Positions 45,830-54,828 of a stretch of DNA of 64,000 nucleotides are shown in pieces; position 1 is the stretch's first letter; each line of letters opens with the position of its first letter. The position numbers were made by a program, and so were the translations under genes. Source of the stretch: Flavobacterium sp. J27 (GTDB taxonomy: Bacteria; Bacteroidota; Bacteroidia; Flavobacteriales; Flavobacteriaceae); the NCBI RefSeq assembly GCF_004303025.1, contig NZ_PJQW01000008.1, positions 62,001 to 126,000 of the forward strand, written 5' to 3'. Below the pieces are notes generated by a model, which ran no database searches, was not told where the DNA came from, and was given only the letters and a program-made list of their open reading frames with translations.

Positions 45830-46690
45830 TTACTGAATTAATTGCACTATTGCATGTATAAATTTCCTTAATGCTTCTGGAGCATAATCAAAATACAAAT
45901 CGGGTTCAATGCATTCTACTTCCATTAAGTGTATGGTGTTGTTTTTTACAATTCCATCTACACGTGCATATAGTAATGGTTCTGGAAATTGATTGACAAT
46001 TTCTTGCGCTTGCTGAATCAAAGATTCTGAAGGTTGTACTAAAGTATATTGGCCTCCAAACTGAACTTGAATTCTAAAATCGTTTGCAGCTGGTTTTTTA
46101 TTGACAGCATGAGAAAATTCTTTGTTAAAGAAAATAAATGAAGTTTCTCCTGATGAAGTAATTTCTGGTTGAAATTCTTGAACTAACAAATCTTTTTCTT
46201 GAGCAATGGATTGATATTCTATATTAATGAGTTCCATTTCATAGGGTTCAAATACTTTGGTTAAATAAGAACCCGCAGAAAAAGCAGGTTTAATAACCAT
46301 TTTTTCCCAATGTGCAGGAATGTTGTTTTTTAAGTCGAGATGAGCTGTTTTTTTCTGAAAATAGGTGGGTAAAATAGTAATTCCATTTTGTTCCAATTCT
46401 TGCAAATAGAATTTATGTTTGTTTTTTTGAATTACGTTCAATGAATTTAGTGTAGGAATACCTAGATGCTCTATTTTAGAAAGCCATTGATTGAATGTTT
46501 CTTCTTTTTCATAATAATCCCATGTATTTCTGAAAACCAGATAATCGTAAGCGGTCCAATCTTCTTCAGAATTATCCCAAATAGCAGCACGGGCTTCTAT
46601 ATTATGTTTTTTTAATTCGGGAATAAGTTGTTGGTCAGATGGTTTTAAATGAGGTAATTTATCGCAAGTAAGTAAAGCAATTTTTGTCAT
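45830..46690 (-). CDS. ATP-grasp domain protein (RimK/glutathione-synthetase-like)
   Basis: The 286-residue protein has an N-terminal preATP-grasp domain (MTKIALLTCDKLPHLKPSD) and an ATP-grasp body (WEKMVIKPAFSAGSYLTKV; LLYARVDGIVKNNTIHLMEVECIEPDLYF) ending with metal-binding E and D residues. Such enzymes join a carboxylate to an amine or thiol using ATP; the substrate is unknown. I chose ATG 46690; an upstream in-frame TTG (46711) precedes the real N-terminus. Confidence 0.8.
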   Translation of the reverse strand: MTKIALLTCDKLPHLKPSDQQLIPELKKHNIEARAAIWDNSEEDWTAYDYLVFRNTWDYYEKEETFNQWLSKIEHLGIPTLNSLNVIQKNKHKFYLQELEQNGITILPTYFQKKTAHLDLKNNIPAHWEKMVIKPAFSAGSYLTKVFEPYEMELINIEYQSIAQEKDLLVQEFQPEITSSGETSFIFFNKEFSHAVNKKPAANDFRIQVQFGGQYTLVQPSESLIQQAQEIVNQFPEPLLYARVDGIVKNNTIHLMEVECIEPDLYFDYAPEALRKFIHAIVQLIQ

Positions 46691-46851
46691 GGGTTTATTT
46701 TTGTTTTTCAAAGATAAGGACTTCCAAACAAAAGAAGAAATGGAAAAACAACTAGCTCTGACAGTAAAAAGTAGCTCCCGATTTTTTCGGGACTACTTGG
46801 AATGGCAGGAAAAAGGATAACCTATAAAAACCAAGCGATTCGCTTCTAAAA

Positions 46852-47019
46852 TTAACTTTTAGCGGTGTTGTTTTTTTGTAAAAGCGCTAACAATAAAAGA
46901 CCTAGTCCTAATCCTGTTAAAATACCTTTAGTTAAATCGTTAAACTGAAAATAATGCGTAAGAATTTGTGAAATACTAACGGCTAAAATGGCTACAATAA
47001 AAAAAGCTTTGGATTTCAT
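46852..47019 (-). CDS. Small two-segment membrane protein, 55 aa, behind the ABC ATPase
   Basis: The ATG at 47019 opens MKSKAFFIVAILAVSISQIL, a short polar turn, then GILTGLGLGLLLLALLQ and a polar tail. This gives two hydrophobic segments. It starts 7 bases after the ABC ATPase stop (47027) on the same strand, which argues for co-transcription. The family is unknown. Confidence 0.6.
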   Translation of the reverse strand: MKSKAFFIVAILAVSISQILTHYFQFNDLTKGILTGLGLGLLLLALLQKNNTAKS

Positions 47020-47026
47020 ATTCCTA

Positions 47027-47716
47027 TTATTTATTTAGATTGTCGCTTTCAATAAGTCCGTCTCTTAAACGAATGATTCGGTGTGCATAAGCGGCAATGT
47101 CTTCTTCATGTGTTACTAAAATAACGGTATTTCCTTTGGCATGGATTTCATTGAAAAGATTCATAATTTCTACCGAAGTTTTACTGTCTAAGTTTCCAGT
47201 TGGTTCATCGGCTAAAATAATGGCAGGTTTGTTTACCAAAGCACGACCCACAGCCACACGTTGTCTTTGACCACCAGATAACTGATTCGGTTTGTGATCC
47301 ATACGATCTGACAGACCTACTTGTGTGAGTACTTCTGTGGCTCTTTCATTTCTTTCAGATTTAGAATAACCTGCATAAACCATCGGCAATGCTACATTAT
47401 CCAAAGCTGTTGTTCGGGGCATTAAATTGAAAGTTTGAAAAACGAAACCTATTTCTTTGTTGCGAATTTCTGCGAGTTCATCATCATGCATTTGACTCAC
47501 TAATTTTCCATTCAATACATAACTTCCAGAAGTAGGTGTGTCTAAACAACCTAAAAGATTCATTAAAGTAGATTTTCCTGAACCAGATGGTCCCATAAGA
47601 GCAACATATTCGCCTTTATTAATAGTTAAATCGATGCCTTTTAAAACGTGAATAATTTCGTCTCCCAAAGGGAAATCTCTTTTAATTCCTTTTATTTCAA
47701 TAATAGGTTGTGCCAT
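47027..47716 (-). CDS. ABC transporter ATP-binding protein (MacB/LolD type)
   Basis: The 229-residue ATPase has Walker [11 protein letters not shown]-loop FQTFNLMP, signature [19 protein letters not shown] and Walker [13 protein letters not shown], all of the MacB/LolD class. Such ATPases work with FtsX-like permeases for lipoprotein release, macrolide export or division. No permease gene is adjacent; only a 55-residue membrane protein follows. Confidence 0.93.
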   Translation of the reverse strand: MAQPIIEIKGIKRDFPLGDEIIHVLKGIDLTINKGEYVALMGPSGSGKSTLMNLLGCLDTPTSGSYVLNGKLVSQMHDDELAEIRNKEIGFVFQTFNLMPRTTALDNVALPMVYAGYSKSERNERATEVLTQVGLSDRMDHKPNQLSGGQRQRVAVGRALVNKPAIILADEPTGNLDSKTSVEIMNLFNEIHAKGNTVILVTHEEDIAAYAHRIIRLRDGLIESDNLNK

Positions 47717-47792
47717 TTAAATTAGAATTTAGAATTTAGAAAGTTGAATTCTTAATTACACATAAGTAGAAAAAGAAGTTAATTTGTTACAA

Positions 47793-48620
47793 TTAGATTC
47801 TAATTTTTTTAAATAGGTAGGAACTAAGGTTTCTTTTGGGATTAATTATAAAATGTTCTTTCTTTTGTTCTTGTCTAAAGAAAACTATTCCCCATTGAAA
47901 GGTATCTATGGTTACGGTTACTTTGGGATGGTTTTGAATTATCTTCCAAGCTTCTTCCATGTCTTTGGACCAATGAATGTCGTCAAAAATCCAAACACTA
48001 TTATTAGTAACAGTTGGAAGTAATGCTTCAAAATAAGCTAAAGTGGCTTTTTTGGAGTGATTTCCATCGAAGTAGATAAGGTTGTAGGTTACTGGTTGAT
48101 GGTTGTTGGAAGAAAGGTATTTTGTGAATTCGGTATTTATGAACTCAATGTTTTTGGCTTTTATAGTTGAATTTGTCAAGTGGTCTTTTGCAACAGACAA
48201 AGTAGTTGGACAACCTTCTAACGTTGTAATTTTTGAGTTTTCAGCACCTAATGATAGGGCAGAAGTAGCTAATCCTAAAGAAGTGCCAATTTCTAAAATG
48301 GTTTCGGGTTGAAAATACTGTACAATACGAAATAATAATTGTGCGTTTTTAGGAGTAATTCCAGCATTTTTTGCAATAGCAGCAATTATCCTAATGTTTG
48401 ATTTAAAAACTCTTGAACCCGCTCCAAAATCGGTTACCTCGATAGTGTTTTTATTTTCTAAAAGTGCTTTTCGATAGTTTTTTAGGGTAGTATATTCGGA
48501 ATACTTAGAGTTGTCATAAAAGCATTTAGTTATTACATTATAAACAAATGGTGAATGCACTCCATGTTCGCTTTTAGCGTGGAAAAGAAATGTTAAGAAG
48601 GCTTTAATATGAAACACCAT
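47793..48620 (-). CDS. Class I SAM-dependent methyltransferase (O-methyltransferase-like)
   Basis: The 275-residue protein has the SAM-binding ILEIGTSLGLATSALSLGA, followed by ITTLEGCP and NLIYFDGNHSKKATLAYF, typical of catechol/caffeoyl-type O-methyltransferases. The N-terminal AKSEHGVHSPFVYNVI is a feature of a Bacteroidetes branch. The substrate is unknown. It lies upstream of the ABC ATPase with about 75 bases between. Confidence 0.85.
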   Translation of the reverse strand: MVFHIKAFLTFLFHAKSEHGVHSPFVYNVITKCFYDNSKYSEYTTLKNYRKALLENKNTIEVTDFGAGSRVFKSNIRIIAAIAKNAGITPKNAQLLFRIVQYFQPETILEIGTSLGLATSALSLGAENSKITTLEGCPTTLSVAKDHLTNSTIKAKNIEFINTEFTKYLSSNNHQPVTYNLIYFDGNHSKKATLAYFEALLPTVTNNSVWIFDDIHWSKDMEEAWKIIQNHPKVTVTIDTFQWGIVFFRQEQKKEHFIINPKRNLSSYLFKKIRI

Positions 48621-48693
48621 TATTTTATGGGAAGAATTCTAAAAATGATTGCGAAGATATAAATTCATTAAAATATTTGAAAGAAGGATAGGG

Positions 48694-49044
48694 CTATACA
48701 TTAGAAATTTTTGCTTGTAAAGCTTTTATTTCTTTTTTTAGTTCGGCATTTTCTTTCTTTAAATCTATAATTCTTTCTTTTTGTAATTCAATTACATAAT
48801 CTAAATGATTAATATCTACGTTTGGAATCTCTTTTGAGACACCTCTGAACAACCAATTAGCATCTAAGTCTTCAAATTTATTCAATATTTTGAACATTTT
48901 GTCTGTTCCGAAAACTTTTCCGTTTTTAATATTGCTAATTTGACTTCCAGATAAACCTAATAATTTTGCAGTGTCGTTTACTCCTAAACCTTTGGTTTTT
49001 AAATATTTGTAAAACCTAACACCTAATTCGTTAAAATTATCCAT
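48694..49044 (-). CDS. HTH (XRE-like) regulator with C-terminal coiled coil
   Basis: The 116-residue protein has a helix-turn-helix near residues 19-45 (VNDTAKLLGLSGSQISNIKNGK) and a C-terminal charged coiled coil (residues about 84-113, QKERIIDLKKENAELKKEI). The coil suggests a dimer. It is divergent from the gene at 49167 across 122 bases that contain a perfect 10-bp inverted repeat, likely its operator. Confidence 0.83.
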   Translation of the reverse strand: MDNFNELGVRFYKYLKTKGLGVNDTAKLLGLSGSQISNIKNGKVFGTDKMFKILNKFEDLDANWLFRGVSKEIPNVDINHLDYVIELQKERIIDLKKENAELKKEIKALQAKISNV

Positions 49045-49059
49045 TAAAATTGTTTGTTA

Positions 49060-49131
49060 AAATTTGCATAGCATTCAAAATAATTTACATTTGTACAAAA
49101 AAATGAATAAACGTTCCTGTGATGCAAATTT
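49060..49131. promoter_or_regulatory. Inverted repeat AAATTTGCAT ... ATGCAAATTT around a divergent promoter
   Basis: The 10-bp arms at 49060-49069 and 49122-49131 are perfectly inverted, with centres 62 bp apart (about six helical turns). A TACATTTG -7 box at 49086-49093 for the gene at 49167 lies between them. Binding by the adjacent HTH protein is inferred. Confidence 0.5.
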
Positions 49132-49166
49132 AGGAATTAATTAGTTAATTTAATAAAACAAATATT

Positions 49167-49541
49167 ATGTCTGAATTTTTAAATCAATTTGGAGAAGAAT
49201 TGAAAAAGAATGTTGCGGGTTATTTAGCTGTAGCAATAACTGAAGTGAAAAGTGGAATTTCGTATTATTCTGATTCTGCTTTGCCTGATTTTGATCCAGA
49301 ATTAGCGGCAGCTTACAATCTTGAAGTGGTTAAAGCGAAGTTGAATGCAATTAAAGCACTTAATTTGAATCAATCTATAGATAATATTATGATTAATTTA
49401 ACGGGACAAATACATATAGTAGATGTTTCAGAAGACAATCAATATTTTATTTACCTAGCGGTTGATTCCACAAAATCAAATTTAGGAATGACAAAAGCAT
49501 TATTAAATAAATACAAAAATTTAATCTCAGGAAAAATTTAA
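49167..49541 (+). CDS. Hypothetical protein, possibly roadblock/LC7-like
   Basis: The 124-residue soluble protein has a predicted helix-sheet-helix layout; IHIVDVSEDNQYFIYLAVDSTKSNLGMTKALLNKY resembles the end of roadblock/LC7 domains of Bacteroidetes. I hold the family loosely. It is divergent from the HTH/coiled-coil regulator and followed by a terminator, so the two genes may form a regulator/target pair. Confidence 0.65.
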   Translation: MSEFLNQFGEELKKNVAGYLAVAITEVKSGISYYSDSALPDFDPELAAAYNLEVVKAKLNAIKALNLNQSIDNIMINLTGQIHIVDVSEDNQYFIYLAVDSTKSNLGMTKALLNKYKNLISGKI

Positions 49542-49552
49542 TTTTTCATTTT

Positions 49553-49600
49553 TAGACATCCAAATATTTTCAATTGATTAAAGATATTTGGATGTTTAAA
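49553..49600. terminator. Bidirectional terminator
   Basis: ACATCCAAATAT and ATATTTGGATGT pair around a loop, between convergent genes. Confidence 0.7.
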
Positions 49601-49610
49601 AATAGTTTTA

Positions 49611-51473
49611 TTATTGTGATTTAGCAGATAATTCAAACCATCTTTCTTCTTTTTGCTCTAAAGTTTGAATTATTTTTTGGAGTTCGTTTGCCTTGGCTTC
49701 AATCTTGTCATCTGCTACTTTTCCATCGGCAAATTCTTTTTCAATTTTGGTTTTTTCGTGTTCCAAATCTTTAATTTCACGTTCAATTTTAGCGAGTTCC
49801 TTTTGTTCGTTAAAAGATAATCCGGAAGCTGTTGCATTTTTCTCTTTCCAATTTACTTTTTCGGTACTCACTGCATGGAGTTCTTTAGGTTCTGCCGAAT
49901 CTTCATAACTTCTAAAATCGGAATAGTTTCCAGGAAAATCTTCTACTTTTCCTTCCCCTCTAAAAACAAATAAGTGATCCACAATTTTGTCCATGAAATA
50001 ACGATCATGACTTACCACTAACAAGCACCCTGGATAATCTAAAAGAAAACTTTCCAAAACATTTAAGGTTACAATATCTAAATCATTGGTAGGTTCATCG
50101 AGGATTAAAAAATTTGGATTCTGAATTAAAACGGTACACAAGTACAATCTTTTTAATTCGCCACCACTTAATTTTTCTACAAAATCATATTGCTTTTTGG
50201 CATCAAAAAGGAAACGTTCTAATAGTTGTGATGCAGAAATGATCTTTCCTTTGGTTAGAGGGATGTATTCTCCATATTCTTTAATGATATCGATAACTTT
50301 TTGTCCTGGTTTTGGGTTGATGCCACTTTGTGTATAGTAACCAATTTTAATTGTGTCGCCAATAATTACTTTTCCTGAATCTGGTGACATTGTTTGCGTT
50401 AAAATATTTAGAAAGGTAGATTTGCCAGTTCCATTTTTTCCAATAATACCAATGCGTTCTCCCCGTTGGAAAGAATATGAAAAATCATCGAGTATGGTTT
50501 TTTCAGGGAATTTTTTAGTCACTTTTACCATTTCAATAATTTTGCTCCCCATTCGCTCCATATTAATCTCTAATTCTACTACATTTTCTTTTCTACGACT
50601 TTCGGCTTTTTCTTTAATTTTATAAAAGTCATCCTGACGCGATTTGGATTTGGTAGTTCTTGCTTTGGGTTGGCGACGCATCCAAGCTAATTCCTTAACA
50701 AAAAGGTTTTGTGCTTTATCGATACTCGCATTTTCAGAAGCAATTCGTTCTTCCTTTTTTTCTAAATAATACGAATAATTTCCTTTGTATTGGTATACCT
50801 TATTATTATCTAATTCAATAATTTCATTGCACACACGCTCTAGGAAAAAACGATCGTGTGTGACCATGAATAAAGTGATATTTTCTTTAGCAAAATAATC
50901 TTCTAACCATTCAATCATTTCTAAATCCAAGTGATTGGTTGGTTCATCTAAAATTAATAAATCAGGTCTATTAATTAATATGATAGCTAATGATAAGCGT
51001 TTTTTTTGACCACCAGAAAGATTTTTAACTTTTAATTTTAAATCATCTAATTTTAATTTAGATAAAATTTGCTTGTATTGTGTTTCAAAATCCCAAGCAT
51101 TGTAGCGATCCATGTCATCAAAAGCTCTTTGGTATTGTTCTTCTTCTTCAGGATTTTCCAAAGCTTTTTCGTAAGCTTCTATAATTTTTAAGGTATCGTT
51201 ATCTGAAGCAAAAATACTTTCCTCAATAGTTAGTTCGTCTTGCAAATTATTGTTTTGAGATAAAAAAGCCATATTAATTCCTTTTCGAAGTACTACTTGT
51301 CCCGAATCGGGTTCGTCTAAACCGTTAATCATATTCATGATGGTAGTTTTTCCGGAACCATTTTTAGCAATGAATGCAATTTTTTGATCTTTATTAATTC
51401 CAAAAGAAACGTTGTCAAATAAAACACGTTCTCCGTATGCTTTGGATATATTTTCGACTGAAAGGTAATTCAT
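49611..51473 (-). CDS. ABC-F family ATPase (Uup-like)
   Basis: The 620-residue cytoplasmic protein has two ABC domains (AKNGSGKTT and GKNGTGKST as Walker A; LSGGQKKRLSLA and LSGGELKRLYLC as signatures), joined by a linker (RRQPKARTTKSKSRQ), with a C-terminal coiled coil (residues about 555-615). ABC-F proteins act on the ribosome rather than transporting. The coiled coil is like Uup. No resistance gene context is seen. A TACTTTTG box lies upstream at 51521-51528. Confidence 0.92.
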   Translation of the reverse strand: MNYLSVENISKAYGERVLFDNVSFGINKDQKIAFIAKNGSGKTTIMNMINGLDEPDSGQVVLRKGINMAFLSQNNNLQDELTIEESIFASDNDTLKIIEAYEKALENPEEEEQYQRAFDDMDRYNAWDFETQYKQILSKLKLDDLKLKVKNLSGGQKKRLSLAIILINRPDLLILDEPTNHLDLEMIEWLEDYFAKENITLFMVTHDRFFLERVCNEIIELDNNKVYQYKGNYSYYLEKKEERIASENASIDKAQNLFVKELAWMRRQPKARTTKSKSRQDDFYKIKEKAESRRKENVVELEINMERMGSKIIEMVKVTKKFPEKTILDDFSYSFQRGERIGIIGKNGTGKSTFLNILTQTMSPDSGKVIIGDTIKIGYYTQSGINPKPGQKVIDIIKEYGEYIPLTKGKIISASQLLERFLFDAKKQYDFVEKLSGGELKRLYLCTVLIQNPNFLILDEPTNDLDIVTLNVLESFLLDYPGCLLVVSHDRYFMDKIVDHLFVFRGEGKVEDFPGNYSDFRSYEDSAEPKELHAVSTEKVNWKEKNATASGLSFNEQKELAKIEREIKDLEHEKTKIEKEFADGKVADDKIEAKANELQKIIQTLEQKEERWFELSAKSQ

Positions 51474-51520
51474 AAATGTAAGGTGTCAATTTTCAATAAG
51501 GCAATTTGCCATTTGTTTTG

Positions 51521-51528
51521 CAAAAGTA
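51521..51528 (-). promoter_or_regulatory. -7 box of the ABC-F gene
   Basis: Reverse-strand TACTTTTG fits TAnnTTTG and lies 48 bases before the ATG at 51473. Confidence 0.45.
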
Positions 51529-51610
51529 ATTTTTTTGTTGAAGCTATAAAGTTTAAAATCTAAAAGTTTTGAATTTTAAGATATGTCGTAATTTGTCAAT
51601 TTTAGGAATA

Positions 51611-51640
51611 AAAAAAGCTGTCTAAAAGACAGCTTTTTAT
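51611..51640 (-). terminator. Terminator after the CocE-type hydrolase gene
   Basis: AAAAAGCTGTCT and AGACAGCTTTTT pair around AAA, just past the stop at 51647. Confidence 0.85.
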
Positions 51641-51646
51641 TTTAAC

Positions 51647-53497
51647 TTATTTCAAAACATCTACTTCAATATGACTATCACTATATACTTTCATAAAGGC
51701 TTTAGTATAATCGTCTTTAGTAGCTAAATACGGATTTTCTAAGAAACTTTGAGGGTTTACCATCATTAAAGGATACCAAGTACTTTGAATTTGGATTTGA
51801 ATTTTATGACCTTTTTTAAACGTGTGTAATACATCTTGCAATCTAAAATTGATTTCAGTCTTTGTATTTGGTTTCAAAGGTTCAGGCTTTTCAAAGCTAT
51901 TTCTAAAACGCGCAGGCATTATTTCACTACGGACCATTTGGTGGTAATTAGCATAAACTACATCGGGTTTGTCATGGTTCTCTGATTCGTCTAATGGATA
52001 AATATCAATTAATTTTACTATAAAATCGGCATCTGTGGCATCCGTAGCAATGTTTAGGTTAGCCATAATTTCTCCTGCCAGTGTCATGTCTTCAGTTAAA
52101 TAATCTGTAGTAAAAGTCAATACATCAGGGCGACTTGTAGCAAAACGTTGGTCTTCACTCATGTAATTTCTTGGTGTAAAACCATTAAAATCGGCATAAT
52201 TTTCACTACTTGGAACCGGTTTGTTTGGGTCACTAAAATATTCACTAAAATATATTTTCTGAGGTTTCTGTTGTAGTAATTCACCGTTAGAACGAAAATA
52301 GAAATTTAATTTACTAGCTTCTTTTGGGGGCCAATTTGTAAACTCATTCCATTCTTTTTTACCGGTGTCATACATATAGGCTTCTGGCAAATCAACAGCA
52401 TTTTTGGCGTCTCCTTTTAGGTAATGATTAAAAAATTTGTATTCCATATTTTTTTGGTAAAAAGTAGCAATGCTATCCCCAAAATAAATTTGGTTATGAT
52501 AATGTTTGCCTGTTTCTCTTGCCCAAGCACCATGAGAAAAAGGTCCCATTACAATAGTATTTTTTGCATTTGGACTTGTTTTTTCAATCGTTTTATAAAT
52601 GTTTAAAGGGCCAGCTAAATCTTCTGCATCAAACCAACCACCTACAACCATTACAGCATGGTTAATGTTCTTTAAATGAGGTAATAAATTTCTTTTTTGC
52701 CAAAAAGCATCATAATTGGGATGCGTCATTACTTCATTCATGAAAAAATTATCGGAATAATAGGTGTCAACTGCTTCTTTTAAAGTACCAAGCTCATTAT
52801 AAAAAACAGAACCATCTTTAGAAATAGGTTTAATATATTGGTCCATATACCAAGCTTTTTCTTCTGGTTTTGTTTTTTGTACTCCAAAAACAGAAAATGT
52901 TTTAAAATATCCCATTAAAAAAGCACCATTATGATGAAAATCATCAAAAAAGAAATCTGAAATAGGGGCTTGAGGTGAAGAAGCTACTAAAGCAGGATGA
53001 TTTGCTAGTGTGCCTGCAGCAGTATAAAAACCAGGATAAGACGTACCATATTGACCTACTTTTCCATTATTGTTTTTAATGTTTTTAACAAGCCAATCAA
53101 TGGTGTCATAAGTATCTGTGCTTTCATCAATATTGTTTTTCGAAGTGTGTTCTACCTGTGGAGTCATGTTTGTAAAAGTACCTTCACTCATATATCGTCC
53201 TCTCACATCTTGGTAAACAAAAATGTATTTGTCTTGTAAAAGGAATGTATTTGGTCCTAATGATTTTTTAAAATTTTCTTCCCCATATGGAGCAATACTA
53301 TAGCAAGTACGTTGCATTAAAAGAGGATATTTGTTATTTCTTGAAATGTCTTTCGGAGTATAAATTGCTGTAAATAATTTTACACCATCTCGCATAGGAA
53401 TGTATACTTCTTTTTTATCATAATTTGCTGCTATATCCTCCTGAGAGAATGAAACAATTGAAAATAATAAAAGTATAATTTGAGCAAATGTTTTCAT
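51647..53497 (-). CDS. CocE/NonD family hydrolase, exported
   Basis: The 616-residue protein has a signal peptide (MKTFAQIILLLFSIVSFSQ), an alpha/beta-hydrolase domain with the nucleophile motif GTSYPGF, and a C-terminal jelly-roll domain. The family includes cocaine esterase, glutaryl-7-ACA acylase and X-Pro dipeptidyl peptidases. An extracytoplasmic peptidase or acylase is likely; the substrate is not decided. It is transcribed alone. Confidence 0.9.
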   Translation of the reverse strand: MKTFAQIILLLFSIVSFSQEDIAANYDKKEVYIPMRDGVKLFTAIYTPKDISRNNKYPLLMQRTCYSIAPYGEENFKKSLGPNTFLLQDKYIFVYQDVRGRYMSEGTFTNMTPQVEHTSKNNIDESTDTYDTIDWLVKNIKNNNGKVGQYGTSYPGFYTAAGTLANHPALVASSPQAPISDFFFDDFHHNGAFLMGYFKTFSVFGVQKTKPEEKAWYMDQYIKPISKDGSVFYNELGTLKEAVDTYYSDNFFMNEVMTHPNYDAFWQKRNLLPHLKNINHAVMVVGGWFDAEDLAGPLNIYKTIEKTSPNAKNTIVMGPFSHGAWARETGKHYHNQIYFGDSIATFYQKNMEYKFFNHYLKGDAKNAVDLPEAYMYDTGKKEWNEFTNWPPKEASKLNFYFRSNGELLQQKPQKIYFSEYFSDPNKPVPSSENYADFNGFTPRNYMSEDQRFATSRPDVLTFTTDYLTEDMTLAGEIMANLNIATDATDADFIVKLIDIYPLDESENHDKPDVVYANYHQMVRSEIMPARFRNSFEKPEPLKPNTKTEINFRLQDVLHTFKKGHKIQIQIQSTWYPLMMVNPQSFLENPYLATKDDYTKAFMKVYSDSHIEVDVLK

Positions 53498-53604
53498 TTT
53501 GGTACAATATTTATTTTCTTCGAAGATATTGAGATTTTTAAATATGTCAAAAACAAATAAATAATACTTTTTTAAAATTTTATAAGAATATTTATATTCG
53601 CGTC

Positions 53605-54744
53605 ATGCAACTCTCAGTTATTATTCTAAACTATAATGTGCGCTATTTTTTAGAGCAATGTATTTATAGTGTTCAAAAAGCACTCGCAAATTTGAATCCC
53701 GACGATTCTGGAGAAATTATTATTGTAGATAATAATTCATCTGATGGGAGTTGCGAAATGGTGAAAAGATTATTTCCAAATATTCAATTAATTGAAAACA
53801 AGGAAAATTTAGGATTTCCAAAAGGAAACAATATTGGTGTTGCTGTTGCTAAGGGAGAGTATATTTGTATCTTAAATCCAGATACTGTGCTTGCAGAAGA
53901 TACTTTTACGAAGTTGTTTCAAGCAGATTATGGACAACAAAACACAGGTATTGTAGGTTGTAAACTGATTGATGGCTCTGGGAGCTTTTTACCAGAAAGT
54001 AAGCGAGGACTACCTACACCATGGGTTTCGATTACTAAAATTTTTGGGTTATATAAACTTTTTCCAAAATGGCATTGGTTTAATCAATATTATGCACAGC
54101 ATATTTCCGAGAATACTTCTGGTAAAGTAGCTATATTAGTAGGGGCTTTTATGTTTATGAAACGCAATTTATATTTAGAAATAGGTGGTTTTGATGAAGA
54201 TTGTTTTATGTATTCTGATGATATTGATTTAAGTTATACAGCAATTAAACATGGGTATGAAAATTATTATTACCCTAAAACGACAATCATACATTATAAA
54301 GGAGAAAGCACAGTAAGAGATGGTGCTTATATGGAAAGATTTCGTAATGCCATGCAGTATTTTTATAAAAAACACTTTAAAAAATCTTTCTTATTTGATA
54401 CAATGATGCGTTTTGGTAGTTTCTTGTTTGTTATTTTAAAGAAGAATCAACAAAATACAGCAAAAAGAAAAATTGATAGTTACATAATATTTACAAAAAA
54501 TAAATTTGATTTAAATGTAGGAGAACCAATATGTTATCTTTCTTCGTTTGAAATGTTTAAAAAGGTTTCGGGTGAAAATATTGAAATTATATTTAATACA
54601 GATGATTTTAGTTATGTAGAAATTATTAATTTTATGCAGTTAAATAAGAATAAAAATATTACATATAAGAACTATTTTCCTCATTCTAAGTTTCTAATTG
54701 GAAGCAATAATTCAAATGATAGAGGTGAAGTGAGATTACTGTAA
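53605..54744 (+). CDS. Family 2 glycosyltransferase (WbbL-like)
   Basis: The 379-residue protein has the GT-A motifs IILNYNVRYFLEQCI at the start, IVDNNSSDGSCEMV, ENLGFPKGNNIG, and LNPDTVL; GFDEDCFMYSDDIDLSYTA provides the acceptor-side motif. It resembles rhamnosyltransferase WbbL-type enzymes of surface polysaccharide synthesis, but the donor is not known. There is a C-terminal tail of about 100 residues with no clear family. It is followed by the E2 gene, which has its own promoter box. Confidence 0.9.
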   Translation: MQLSVIILNYNVRYFLEQCIYSVQKALANLNPDDSGEIIIVDNNSSDGSCEMVKRLFPNIQLIENKENLGFPKGNNIGVAVAKGEYICILNPDTVLAEDTFTKLFQADYGQQNTGIVGCKLIDGSGSFLPESKRGLPTPWVSITKIFGLYKLFPKWHWFNQYYAQHISENTSGKVAILVGAFMFMKRNLYLEIGGFDEDCFMYSDDIDLSYTAIKHGYENYYYPKTTIIHYKGESTVRDGAYMERFRNAMQYFYKKHFKKSFLFDTMMRFGSFLFVILKKNQQNTAKRKIDSYIIFTKNKFDLNVGEPICYLSSFEMFKKVSGENIEIIFNTDDFSYVEIINFMQLNKNKNITYKNYFPHSKFLIGSNNSNDRGEVRLL

Positions 54745-54783
54745 AATAATATTAAATTCCTTATAAAAACATCTTTTTTTTAT

Positions 54784-54791
54784 TATTTTTG
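54784..54791 (+). promoter_or_regulatory. -7 box of the E2 acyltransferase gene
   Basis: TATTTTTG fits TAnnTTTG; the ATG is 38 bases downstream. Confidence 0.55.
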
Positions 54792-54828
54792 CAAAACAGA
54801 TTAAAAAAAACAACTTTAGTTTAGAAAT

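Noticed and set aside
49611..51473. ABC-F gene as an antibiotic-resistance determinant
   Set aside because: It has a Uup-like C-terminal coiled coil and sits in an ordinary chromosomal setting; most such genes are housekeeping.
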